DNA of 64,000 nt from Setophaga petechia. Taxonomy: Eukaryota; Chordata; Aves; Passeriformes; Parulidae. Of this stretch, positions 23,915-36,180 are shown piece by piece. The stretch is from NCBI GenBank assembly GCA_024362935.1, contig JANCRA010000014.1, positions 14,462,258 to 14,526,257 of the forward strand, written 5' to 3'. The position numbers and the translations under genes were made by a program. The notes beneath the pieces were generated by a model that saw only the letters and a program-made list of their open reading frames with translations, did not search any database and was not told the DNA's origin. Every line of letters begins with the position of its first letter. The stretch's first letter is position 1.

Positions 23915-23920
23915 TCCCTG

Positions 23921-25979
23921 TTAGTTCTTCAAGCATTCTGCCATGTGTCTCCTCCCAAAGTGGCCCAAGCACCTCAGCACGCTCAGCCTGCATGGATGGC
24001 TGCTCCTGTTTCACCCAGCGGGGGCAGAGATGGCAGAGCCCCTTTCCCAATCCTATTACCTCCTTGTGCTTCTCTCACAGCCAGCAGCAATGCTGGTGAG
24101 CTGCCCACAAACACTGCTGTGCAGGACACCCCTCCAGTCATGATTGAACACTATCATTCAGCAGATATAAGCCACTAAAGCTTTCAGCAAACTTGTAAGG
24201 CTTAACCCAAAGCACTCAGAAACAAGATAAAAGCTTAAGCATTTCCTCATCTCCCATTGGAAGCTGGAGATCCGTGTGTACTGACCTTTCATACTGCTGG
24301 AATCAGTGTGCACTGAAAATCCCTCTGTAATTTAGTGCTACAAGGAGAGCAGCCTGACTCATCTCTGAGACACTTTGTCTGCCACTCAGAGCCCAGGGCA
24401 GCTGGGTGTATAAATAACAACACCTAATGAAAATAGCACTCTAGTCAAGGAAAGCAGGCATATTTGATCCACCTGGTTATTTGGTTCACAAAATACAGGA
24501 ACTGAGGAGCTGTGAAGCAGCTCTCAGTTATCCAAGTCCACCATTCACCAGCTTCTGCAGTTGCTTCAGTCACATTGAGATAAGGAGAAATGTGCTGTGC
24601 AGGTTTGTGAATATTTCACACCAATTATTTCCATTTTGTGAGCACCTCTGGAGGGTGCTGGAGCTCACTTTGTTGGGAGATGTTGTGCTGTTGCTCCACC
24701 ATGGAATCCTGGCTGTGTAAAGTCTCACAGCTCTTGCCTTGGTCCTTTTGCCAGGGTTACAGCTGCATCCCTGTCCTGAGATGAAATTAAGGAAGGTCTC
24801 TCCATCTTTACAACAGATGGTCTGTTGCTAAATAAGGGGTTTTAAATAAACCTTGGATGGCTTTGGTTCTCTTTCCCATAGCCTCACTGAACATGGAATT
24901 TTATGCCTAACTGGGGCTGTACATCTCTGTCTAAGCAGGACTAGTAAAACAGCCTAAAATTGTTTAAAATAGCTGCAGGTGTCCTGATGATGTGTCTTTG
25001 TGCAGCTACTGAAGTGCAGTCTCAGCCAGAGATAGAGAATCTTTGCAATTAGTCACCTTCCATGCAAGAGGGAAGGCACTGGCTGATTAGATTGTTCTCC
25101 TTATCAGGCTATGACCACTGGTGAGAGAAGCAGAGCTGGGCCAGGCTGGGCTGTCCTCTGACTCTCACTGCATCCAGAATCAGTGTGTGGTGTTCTGGCA
25201 CTGGAGTGTCTGCAGGGCCTGGGCACAGCAGGGCAGGAAATATGGGATGATTTCCCATCACACAGGCAGGGGCAGGCTCAGCAGCCAGCTCTGTCTCTGT
25301 ACCTGGGACTTTCACTCACTCTCTAGGTTAAATAACTTCTGGTAGCAGCATCCATGATAATCTGTTGCCTAAAAGTCCTTGGCTTTTCTAGCAGAGGAAA
25401 TAGATTGGGCTAGTCAGGTTGTCTTCTGTGATACCTGTCAGTTTAAATTGTATGACCTTTTAGTGAGCTCTGAACCTCACCTGTCCAAGTCAATTTAATC
25501 ATGTGTCCTTGCAAGGTTTCACAATTCCAGAGTTCTTTCAACTGAGAAAACTAATTGAAAAAAGTTGGCAAATACTTCACTAAAGAGTAAGTAAGCTTGG
25601 AGGGGAAATATATCTTCTTCTGCATGGAGTTTCCTATGTTGTTGAACTTAACTGCTGAAAATATTCACTCCTAAGGCAGCCCTTTATCTTTTCTAGCTCT
25701 GCATTTGACTGCTTCTCAGAGACCAAGATCTGTGGAAAGCAATTAAATTAAATCTTTTTCCCTAATTGGACTGGGTCTGAGTAGTTGTTGTCCATTTCCT
25801 TCAGACATCTCACCATAGAATAAACTATTTCCCCTTGGATATTGAGTCTCCTATTTTCTGTCACAGCACCCATAGCTGCATTTCACCTGCTCATTCTGGC
25901 AGCTCTTATTTGCATTTTCTAAACTATGACATCCAGATTTCTAGTTCTGAGGAGAGATGACTCCTCTCTATTGTCTTTT
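23921..25979. other. Intergenic sequence
   Basis: Single-copy DNA right of the LTR. No exon is supported. The stretch 25800-25979 may contain unrecognisable remains of an older repeat next to the CR1 fragment. Confidence 0.45.
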
Positions 25980-26180
25980 TTATAAGAACCTCCCTGGGCA
26001 GCCCATTCCAGTGTCTGACCACCCTTCCTTTAAAGAAATTCCTCCTGATGCCCAACCTAAGTCTCCCCTTAAGCTGGTGTAGCTTAAGACTGTGTCATCT
26101 TGTCCTATCCCTGTTCCACTGGTTTCAGGGAGTTGTAAACTTCTTTTGCTCCCTTTCACCACTCCAGCTCTCCCAGGGAA
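25980..26180 (-). mobile_element. CR1 LINE fragment, minus orientation
   Basis: The plus strand reads like the complement of the CR1 3' region: CCATTCCAGTGTCTGACCAC, then AAAGAAATTCCTCCTGATG, GCTTAAGACTGTGTCATC and TTGTCCTATC. These are hallmark phrases of chicken-repeat-1 as I remember it. No intact reverse transcriptase frame is present. Both ends are approximate. Confidence 0.75.
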
Positions 26181-29100
26181 TCCTCCTGCCCTCCCTCCAG
26201 TCTGAGCTGCCAGTTCCAGTGCAGTCACTCAGAGTCCCTGCACACTTACCAAAGGTGATTGGGGCAATTTAAATTTACTGAAACTGAGACAAGAAAAGTT
26301 TAGACACCACCTGCTAATGGTATCACCAGCCCAACAAGTGCCCCTGGAAATGCTTATGAAATCATTTGCCACCCTCAGGGGTCAGGAGATTTCCAGCTCT
26401 CAATGAAGATACCATGGTGTGTCTCAGGAGCATGTGTTGCCTCGTCCCTGCCTTTGTTACAGGACGAGCTACTGGGTATGGAAAAGAGTTCAGAGAGCAC
26501 AAGTTAAAATCAGGGCAGAAAGGTGGCTCTTTAAATCAAACTTTCAAGAAAAATTAAGATTCCCATTTACAAGAGTTCTAAAATCTAGGAACCCAAATGT
26601 GTGTTGTGAAGGAAAATTAGGGGCGAGAGGCAATCAACAAAGTTCTTGAAAAAATTTTTAAATCTGAGATAAAAGCTGTTCTCACCATCTACTGCAGAGT
26701 GGCCTTATTAGCTTTGAGGCTGGGCACTCCAAGGGGGAAGAGGCTTATCCACCCTGCTCAGTGCTCACAGTGTTCTTGGTGTTCCTACCCTGACCAAGCA
26801 TCAGCTCTCCTCCCTTATGAACTGGAGCTATCAGCAGGCACAACACTGCCTAAAGCAGGAGGGAGCCAGAGGCAAGGCCAGGCTGGAAATCCCTTGTCCA
26901 TGATGACTTTTCCTTGGTTTTGCATCCTCTTTTTCCATTGCAGAGCAGGGAAGAGCCTGGTAATTCAGAGAACAGAGCACAGGAACTTATCAGAGGAAGG
27001 CAGTGACACTTCACCTGCTGAGGAGCCCTGGAAGAGAAAATACACTCAGTGTATATCATCCAGCCTCAATTTCCAACCTGTCTCTCTAGGGAAGGAAGGA
27101 TCCAAGAATGTAAATCCACTCATAATGCAATCTGAATTTTGGAGCCCTTGTTTCATAATTTATCAGATCCATTTTGACTTGCAAGAAGCGTCCACGTGGT
27201 GAGACTGGGAGAGCTGCAGCTGCATTGGTGAGCAGTACTTGTGATTTCACTCCATCAGAATCACTCAGGAGCTGGTCAGCAAAATGAATAAGAAAAGGTC
27301 TGGTGTAATTGACAGTAAAAGGCCTCTGAATTGAGTTACTCCTGCTTTTCCTTTTAAAGTTTCTGATTGGAGTGTAATGGCTGCTCAGTAGCAGTCTGCA
27401 ACAAAATTGCCATTTTTCCTCCTCCGCGTATTTTTGGTTTTCTGATGCCAGTCAGTCAGGAGCAGCTCAGTAATTCCATGGACTTGGTGCTGCAGAGGAC
27501 CCTCCAGCTTGTAATTAAGCTGTTATCTCCCAATTCCTAGTGCTTATTTGACTTGAGCACAAAATATGGCTGTTGACTTAGAATTCATTGATAGCAACAA
27601 ACAGGCTGAGGTTATAATTTATCAACTGTGTTCGCTGGGCACAGGAATTGTCTCGACTGATAGATTTCACACAAGGTTCAGGAGCCAAAAGCACAACAGG
27701 CATTGCTCCAGGCAGGTGGCACATCTCCATGCTAGTGCAAGTGCCCCAAAAAGCTTGGATTCAATTAAAGGGGCTGCAGCACAGCAGGGAAGGAGAAAAA
27801 CACGTCAGGCTGGCAGAGACATTGAAACTGTCAGTTCACCGTGCCCTTATAACGTAGGCACTCCGGAGAATTTCAGGCAAAGCACAGTAAAAGTTTCTTT
27901 TGTTACAGAGGCATTCACGCAGAACGAATAAAGAAGATAAATTGTCTTTTAGAAGGGAGGGAGGGTTTCCAATATTCCTAGCAACTTTTATAGTTTTATG
28001 TCAAGCAGTAGTAGGGAGGGGAAATAGTTCTCTTCTAAGGGATCTTCCTTAAAGGATGTGATAGATGATTAAGGTGCACAGAAAGCTTCAATAGTATATA
28101 TGTGAAAAGTTCCCCCGGCAAGGGCTCATTGTAAAACAAATGTGCTGCTTTAAGGATAATGGCATGGTATTATTTATGTAGACAGTTCCAGCAGTTCCCA
28201 AAGAGAAGTAAATGCTGTAATCATACCCATAAAGGCCTGCCTGCTTGCTTGCACATTATTTGGCATTAATTTTAGTACAGGATAATTATCAAAGGAACAT
28301 TTGGATTTATTATCTGTAAAGGCAATTTGAAGTGACGTAGGAATTCAATACAGTAAGTGTTCTTCTCTCAGCAGTGTGAATCCAAAATAGAGTCGTTGTC
28401 TTTCACCCACTAAGCCAAGCTGTGCCTGGGCATATGGAGATTTTCATAATATATTCCATTCAAGAATCAGATAGCAGTAAATATTTGTGAAAGTGATAAT
28501 TAGCAACTGTTTCTGAGGGCAGGAACAATGTACTGTAAGATTTTGAAATGAATCCCTGCAATTAGTGCTCCTCAAGGTCTTTTGGGGAGAGAAGGAGGCA
28601 GGAGAGTTGAGGTGTTAAAACACTGAGAGAAGGGATGCAAGACAAGAGCCTGAGTTAACACTTCTCACTGCCATGATCACCTGCAGTGAAATGTTCACCT
28701 AAAATTTCAGCTCTGCCATTTTTCAGCCTCTAAAAGTAAATGGCTTAGGAGATGGTACAAGCCATCTGTACTGCTGCAGCCAGTAGGTTTTATTGGGCTA
28801 TTTTTGTTCTCACTGGACTAAACTCTACTCCTGGCTTGCTAGACAGCTGAGAAAAGAAGTGTCCTTTTCCATCTGCCCAAGCCAAGTAATTTATTTTGCT
28901 CTTCAGGCTTGAAATCTGCTTTATGCCCTCACATCCTCAAGTCTTGACAGCACTGTAATGGGCACTGTGCAGTGCTGACAAGAAAAGCCATGCTCAAGAA
29001 CCAATTCAAATCCTTCAGATCCCACTTTTGATCCCTTTTGATCAGAGTAAGCCAGCAGAAGAGTGACTTCCCTTGGCTCCATGCACTGGTGGTAGCCCAG

Positions 29101-32100
29101 GAGCCCCTGTCACTAAATAAATACTGCAGGCACTTCCCAGTGCCTTCCAGGTGGGATTCAGCAATTGCTTCTCTTTCAGTGATCCCTGGTGTGTGGGAAG
29201 AGATCTCAGAGACAGCCAGTGGAGCCCACTCTGGGCTTCTCCTGTCCCTGTCATGTCTGGTTTTGAGCAAGACCTGATGATCTTCTGTCTGTAGATCTGC
29301 TTATTTAGTTAGTTATTTGTGTATTTTTTTAATAGGAATCATAGATAGGCTGGCAAACATTGCCCCAACAGGGTGAAAAGTGCTTGCACAAATAGAAAAA
29401 ATGGTGCTGAGCAAATCAAAACTGGCAAGTTCTCAGGACTCAAACTCCATTTTGGACTTTTTCTAGTAAAAAAAAAAAATTAGCTTTAAAACCTACAGGG
29501 CATTAAAACTTTTTAAGTAGGAGAAGGACAGTGTAGCAGTTCTGAACAGTAATGATCAGCACTGCCAGCCATGAACTCTACTTTGCAGAGTTCTCCTGGG
29601 TGTGGAAATACAGGCAGGAAAATACAGCAACCCGAACAAAAATCTTTGTTTCCTATCTCAAAGTAATTGATTAGAGCACAAACCTTGAAATTGGAGAGTT
29701 ATGGTGCTCACAATTCTGAAAGCAGATGTAACAAAGTCATTGGTAGAGGATTGGTTAAGTAATTTATCCCTTCTCTCTGTTCATGGTTTCTTTATAATCA
29801 GTGAAGCATTCCCCAAGTGGATGAAAAGAGACTGTGCTGTCTTGAGCAAGATATTGATGTCAGTCCCTAAAACCAGAGCCAAGCAGGGGATGTGTAGGGC
29901 CAGCACAGAGGACATGGTGACCAGGAAAGGAACAGGGGCTGAGGGCAGCTGCAGAGAGGAGAGGGAATGCTGGCACTTGCTGGGGTGGAGACCCAAGAGC
30001 AATAGGAAAGCTTGAGAGGGACAGCTCAGGCAAAGAGAGAAAGAGAATGGCCCTGTCAGGGAGCAGAGCAGGATTCATGGCACCATAAAAAAAGCAAGAA
30101 TAGACCAGAGTTCCATGTGGTGTAACACAGTGCTGCGACCAGTTTGATTTTCACCAGGTGAGAATCCTCCTCACCCTTCCCAAAGGGGCTGCTGGGCTTG
30201 TCTGGCTGAAAAATGTCCTGGAATTCCATGAGCAGCTGTGGCCCTGATGCAGAAGGTGCAGGGGGGTGTCCAGGCACCAGCACCATGCTGGAGGTCAGAA
30301 TTAGATGATCATAATTTTCCCCTCTGGCTTTAAAATCTATTAACAGCTATTTTACGAGGCTGGCCATTCATCATCACACTGCAGACTGCAGGAGCAGGAC
30401 CACCATGATATACTTCAGAGATAATTTATTTCCATTAGTTCACAGCTAAACTTAATTTAAAAGAATTTCTAAAAAATTGATTATAAGGGAGAAAACCTAG
30501 AGACTTCCCAGTGTAGAACTATTTTGGGGAGGGGTGGGGGAAGGAATTTCTGTAGCTGTGAGTGAGATGTAGATGTCTGACCCTTGGTTGTGCCCCACGT
30601 TTTATTTGTACCTTAAATTTTGCCACACATCCCAGGACACAATTGTCCCACAGGAGGATAAGGAAGTAATTCTTATGATGTAGGGAAATGTTGGCATTGT
30701 TTTTCCACTTGTGTACATTATAGTATTTCTTTCCCTGAGAACTTAATCTTCTGTATTAAATTAAGTCAAATAATCTTCTTGTCACTATAAAAATAATTAC
30801 CATAACTTTCTGAAAAGAACATAGGAAATAAAAGAAATTTAGCCCCCTCCAACCCCATGCTTTTCTTTCCAGCATTATTTTAATGATTAAAACAGTGTAA
30901 GATTTAAAGCTCCAATTAAGATTAAAGCACAGGAATGACCAGCTTTATATTTTGAACATATCTGCTGTTGTTGATGCTGCTAATAGGTTCCACAGGCAGA
31001 AGTACTAATTGGTCTAAGACCAGATAAAACTAGATTTTCTTCCAGGCAGACATTAAAAAAAAAAAGGAAGGAGAACAAATATGTAGAGAACAAAAGAACA
31101 AAATTTCCTTGTTTTTGTGGCATAAGAACCCAGAGACAAGCAATCAATCCCTCCAGGTCTCATGTCACTACTGAATGTGCTCCCCTAATTTCTGTCTCCT
31201 CCAGCCCAGGCTGCCCAGCCCCAAGCACAGAAATGGTCCCAGTGGGAGAGGAAGCAGTGACCCTTAATCAGTAATGTCCCTTTGCATCTCTCACAAGTTT
31301 TTACTTTCAGAAGTTTTCTTTGTAACAATTACTTATATTCTGGTGCTCTTTGGCACAGCTCTATTAACCAAATGTACTTTACTGCTAGAGGTATGACCAC
31401 TACAAAATGCAAACTGCACTAACAGGACAAGGTTCCTGATTAGAGAACACAGAGCCAGGGTTTAAATCTGTGCTGGAGGGAACTCTCTGCTCCCTGTGCA
31501 TTTTCTGCACTGGGACCATAAGCCCTTAATGGAGCTTCCCAGTGGAATTCCCAAAGGGGAGCAGATAGAGCTGAACTGGCTGTGACTGGCACGAGCCCTG
31601 GCTGTAGGCAGGGCTACTCTCAGATTAGCCAAGGCCTGAGTGCTCAGATAAATCAGGACATCAGGAAATGACCCAGAAGAATGCATTTTGAGTTGTGACG
31701 TTTATTTTCTCCTATAAACTCTTTTGTTTACCATGGTTAAACTACAAGGATTTTGCTGCCCAGTTACTAATCCTAGCAGCAGTTCCTCAACAGTCCTGAG
31801 AAGCATCCTGAGAAAAACTGGCTTTGCTCACACAGTCCCTGCTGCCTTGCCCTGTGACAGGACTGGAGGGAGCAGTCCCACAAAGCCTCACCACGTGTGT
31901 GCTCCTTTCCAGTGTCAGTGCCTGGGTTTATTCCCCAGCCGTGGCTGGTGATGTTTCCAACACCCTCCGTGCAGCTCTGGGATTTGTTTGTTTGTTTACA
32001 GCAGCAGCTTCAACAAGAGGAGGGAGCAGGAAGCATCACAGAGCTGATGTAAAGAGAGCAGGAGTCTTTTGTAATTCCTTGTAGCTCTTTCAAGTACATC

Positions 32101-35100
32101 CATTTGTTTGACACTGATGCTGTTGTGTATTTTAACCAAATACACACAAACAAAGGAGCCAGTCCTGGAGCCTTTGCTTATTCAGTGTTTGGGGAAAGAC
32201 TTCCAGATGTTCCTTATAGATGTTTAAACTCTTTTAATGTAAATTTTAATTTTACATCTAAAATGACAGAGTGTAGCTCCCTGCCAGAATCTGAAGGCTG
32301 ATCTGGAGGAGAGAGTTAAATGAACATATTGATGCCTGCTACTGGAAGCTCTCCTGAGGTATTCTGACACTCAGGGAAGGATGCCAGCTTGGTACTCCAG
32401 CTTTAAGATATTCCTAAACCTTGTCCTGCAAATTTGGCAAGGTGAGGGATTGAGTGAGAGTATTCACATTGCTTTTGTGGAGAAAAATCTCTAAATGTGC
32501 AAGGAAATTTCCCTCTTTCTCCTGCCATCATCTAGCACCTCCCATGATTTTCTGTTTGTGTGATATCACTAATGTACTGTTCTGGCACCCTTTGGTATCA
32601 TTCCAATCCATCACAAACTCTAAACATTATGCTTGTGCATGTGTTTTACTCCTCTATTTTTTGCATAGATGTACACAAATGAATCCTGACTTCAGGCCTA
32701 ATACCCGATTTACACAGATGCAGATGGGTTATTATGCCTTTAATTTGCAAGCATGGTTGATATAATTAAAGACATTTCTGCTTTTTAGCCACACAATTGC
32801 ATATGGCTTTTTAGAAAGAATGATACTCCTGAAGGATTTTTCCCCACTAATGAACATAATGATTGAACATCAGGTACAGAACCATTCTGCAGGCAAGAGA
32901 GTGATATTGCAGTAAAATCTCACATGGGTTGGTAGTTGCATGGTCTGGAAATAGCATTATTACCAAACAGACCTGATTTTTGCTGACCTGACATGCTGTC
33001 CTTCCTTCTGGGTGGTGGAGGGGAATGTAAAGGAGCACTAATATATGATAGTCCATAAATATAACACTCCTCACTTAAATGATCTTTTCAAAAAGTAAAA
33101 CTTTCCAAAAAAAAAAAGCTTCAATACCATATAATCTATTTCACTCCCTCAGTAAAAGCAGAAACAGCTTAAAATTCTCAATAATTTTGTGTAGAATATT
33201 CCCAAGCAAGTCATTTGTATGCTGGATTTCCACTTGATGCAATATGAAACCACAGAGATACCTTATCATACTCCAAAGGCTGACATTATAAGGCACTACT
33301 GGAAATATTGCAGAGCTTTGCATAGCAAAGAACATTCAGCCAAGCAGCTGCTGAAAGTCCTGTGTTCTTAAACACAAACACCTTTGCTGTTCAATATTAT
33401 TACTTCAGGAGACCAGAACCTAGCCTATAATATTTATATCATTTTTAAGTGTCATGGGAGAAAAAAAAATCCAAAATGAAAAGGGAAAAAAAGGCAACAA
33501 ACCAGGGGTGAAGGGGTGGGGAGGAAAAGCAATCTAGCTGGGAAAGCTCCAGGGACTCAGTTCTTGCATACTGACATTTTCACCACAGTGAAAGCTTCTT
33601 TTAATGCTGGGCTGTGCAAACAAACAGGGGGATTCTCTGCTTTGGAGAAATTAGAGGCTGGACTGATGGAGCCCATCTCCTCTGTCAGCCCAGCTCTTGC
33701 ACAGGTGCTGCCAAAGCAGTGTCCCCAGCACAGGGGTGGCCCTGGGTGGCACTGTGTCTGTCACAGCAGGCTCTAATGAAAACCTGGGGCTAATCTTTAA
33801 TAACAGCTGGGTTTGACACAAGGTGGGGATTGGTTCTGAGGTTTTGTCTTTCTGCTATGTCTAAAGCTTGAAATTTAAATTGTGGCTTCCTTAGGGAAGG
33901 CTGTACTTTCAGATACCTCTTATTTTCAAGTAAGATCTCAAGATTTTATGCCTGCTTTTCCTGAAGCCTTTGGAACTGGATACGATTTTCCCATGGAATC
34001 AGAAATAGTGTTTATGTAGGTTTTAAAATAATTGGTTTTAAAACATCTCCCAGTGGCTAAATCCTTTGCTTGCAGATGATAAGGAAACATTTTTTTGCTG
34101 GATGTTTACTGCTATTTTCATGGCTTTGTGAATCTAAGCTTTAATTTTTCTTCCCATTTGTGCTTATGTCCAAAGGTGTTAAAGTTGAACTATTGTAAAA
34201 TTAATTGCATCAGGAAACACAGTGTTATTTTTCTCCCATATCTGATGTTCACATTGTAGCTAAGGGAGGGAAGGAGATGGAAGGGGAGGTTTCTGAATGT
34301 TGTAGCAGACAAGCTGCTTGTTTCCTGCACTGATAAAGGGAGTGATTCCTTCAAAGTGGAGTAGGAAGATGGCATGGGGCTTTGGCTGTGAGCACCATCA
34401 CACACAGCTGCAGCAGAGTCAATATCAGGCTTTGTGGCCTCTGAGTGCCTGGCAATGAATGCACGTTCAGGGCAGCCTGAACCGCAGCTAAACCAGCAAG
34501 AGTTTCAGATTCTGAAAACTCCAGCCTCTGCAGAAAGTCTTATCTATTCTATACTAGTAAGAACTGTGGTAAAAGATGACTCTGAAGATTTACAGTGACA
34601 CATAAACACGTAGAGATGCTAATGTGTGTGAGGAGCAGTGGAAGAGAGGAGGCAGATTTAGAAGTGAATGCAGGAAGGAAAAGCTAAACACAGTTGGACT
34701 GTTGTAGCCAGAAAATGAATTAGCACTGCATTTCTCTGCCAAGCACAGAATATCCATCTCATTTTTAATTTTTTCCTGAGCCACGGATATAGAGCTAAAT
34801 AGATGTGATAAAAGGTCAGGGGTTTTAAACTCCACACTTAAACAATAAAATGATGGGACTAATTGTCCTGAGACCTTTTGCAGCTCATAGGAAGGACAAA
34901 GACAACTTTGGTGTTTTGATGCTGTTTCATAGAGTTCAGGGAAGTACTGCCCTCACCTTGTCCTTCAGAGGAAGAGATTTCTTCCTCATCTGGACATGTA
35001 CAAACTCTCTGCTCAAATACTTCCCAGGCAGCCAGGAAGTTACAATGATACTGCTAAATTTGGTGTGGTTTTCAAACCTCCCCATCTTAATTATCAGTGT

Positions 35101-35191
35101 CTCTGAAGATTCATTTGTCTCTTGGGGCTTGCTGTTTTCTCAAAATCTAACAAATCCCATTTCTCTGCAAGTAATGACAAAACTATGGGGG
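26181..35191. other. Gene desert, AT-rich single-copy DNA
   Basis: No exon, RNA gene or clear mobile element was supported over 9 kb. Bases 27990-28520 are AT-rich, with several homeodomain-type TAAT/ATTA cores and few signs of repeat origin, so they could be regulatory; that is a guess. Open frames such as 26699-27202 (167 codons) and 34850-35203 match nothing I recognise. Confidence 0.45.
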
Positions 35192-35416
35192 GAAAATAAA
35201 TAAAATAAAAATATTAAAATAAAATAAATAAAATAAATAAAATAAAATAAAAATAAAATAGAATAAAAACAGACTAAAAATAAAATTAGAATAGAATAGA
35301 ATAGAATAGAATAAAAATATAATAAATTTGTATCATATAATATAATGTAATATAATATAAATAGAATAAAATAAAAATAAAATTAAATTAAAATAAAATA
35401 AAATAATAAAATAAGC
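35192..35416. repeat. A/T-rich microsatellite, AAATA/AAAATA type
   Basis: About 225 bp consist almost entirely of A and T with phased AAATAAAAT, AATAGAAT and TATAAT words and a few G or C interruptions. It is a compound degenerate microsatellite, perhaps grown from a poly-A tail, although no retroposon body was recognised to its left. Confidence 0.95.
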
Positions 35417-35722
35417 AATGCTATGAAAAAAGTAAAGGGCCAAAGTCCAAATAAATTTCTGAGACTCTAAGAATTAACCCTCTCTGCAGGCAGATTCACC
35501 CCCATCTGCAAAGAATAATCTGGTTCTTCCTCTTGCTCTTGAGACCCAGCTCTCCTTGCCCTGGTGCCCATCTCAGAGGGTGTCTCGTGCCAGGGCAGTG
35601 CCCGTCTCACTTCCCCATGACCTTCCCCTGCTGTGCAGCTTTCTGCTGCCTCCCCAGGGGCTCTGAGCCCTCCCCATCCTCCTGCTCCTGTTCCCACCCA
35701 TCCCCAGCCCAGGTGCTCAGAG

Positions 35723-36180
35723 TTTGGCAGCACAGTGGGGACAGAGCTGGCACTGTGTGCCACCCTGGAGCAGCTCCTGCAGTCCCTGGGGTGCTGCCAC
35801 CTCACCCCAGAGCAGTGGGGACAGAGCTGGCACTGTGTGCCACCCTGGAGCAGCTCCTGCAGAGTCTGGGTGCTGCCACCCCACCCCAGAGCAGTGGGGA
35901 CACAGCTGGCACTGTGTGCCACCCTGGAGCAGCTCCTGCAGAGTCTGGGTGCTGCCACCCCACCCCAGAGCAGCAGGGACAGAGCTGGCACTGTGTGCCA
36001 CCCTGGAGCAGCTCCTGCAGAGTCTGGGTGCTGCCACCCCACCCCAGAGCAGTGGGGACAGAGCTGGCACTGTGTGCCACCCTGGAGCAGCTCCTGCTGT
36101 CCCTGGGTGCTGTCACCCCACCCCAGAGCAGTTGGGAGAGAGCTGGCACTGTGTGCCACCCTGGAGCAGCTCCTGCAGCC
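35723..36180. repeat. 79-80-bp GC-rich minisatellite, six copies
   Basis: The phrase CACTGTGTGCCACCCTGGAG recurs with ends spaced 80, 79, 79, 79 and 79 bp apart. Each unit has AGAGCTGGCACTGTGTGC, then GGAGCAGCTCCTGC and CACCCCAGAGCAG. All frames on both strands stay open for up to 257 codons because the units lack stops. The repetitive peptides from different frames are artefacts: 79 is not divisible by three, so each frame changes peptide from unit to unit. Confidence 0.95.

Noticed and set aside
26699..27202. 167-codon plus-strand frame
   Set aside because: No recognisable family, no conserved motif, and the length is not surprising for a long desert where non-ATG starts are allowed.
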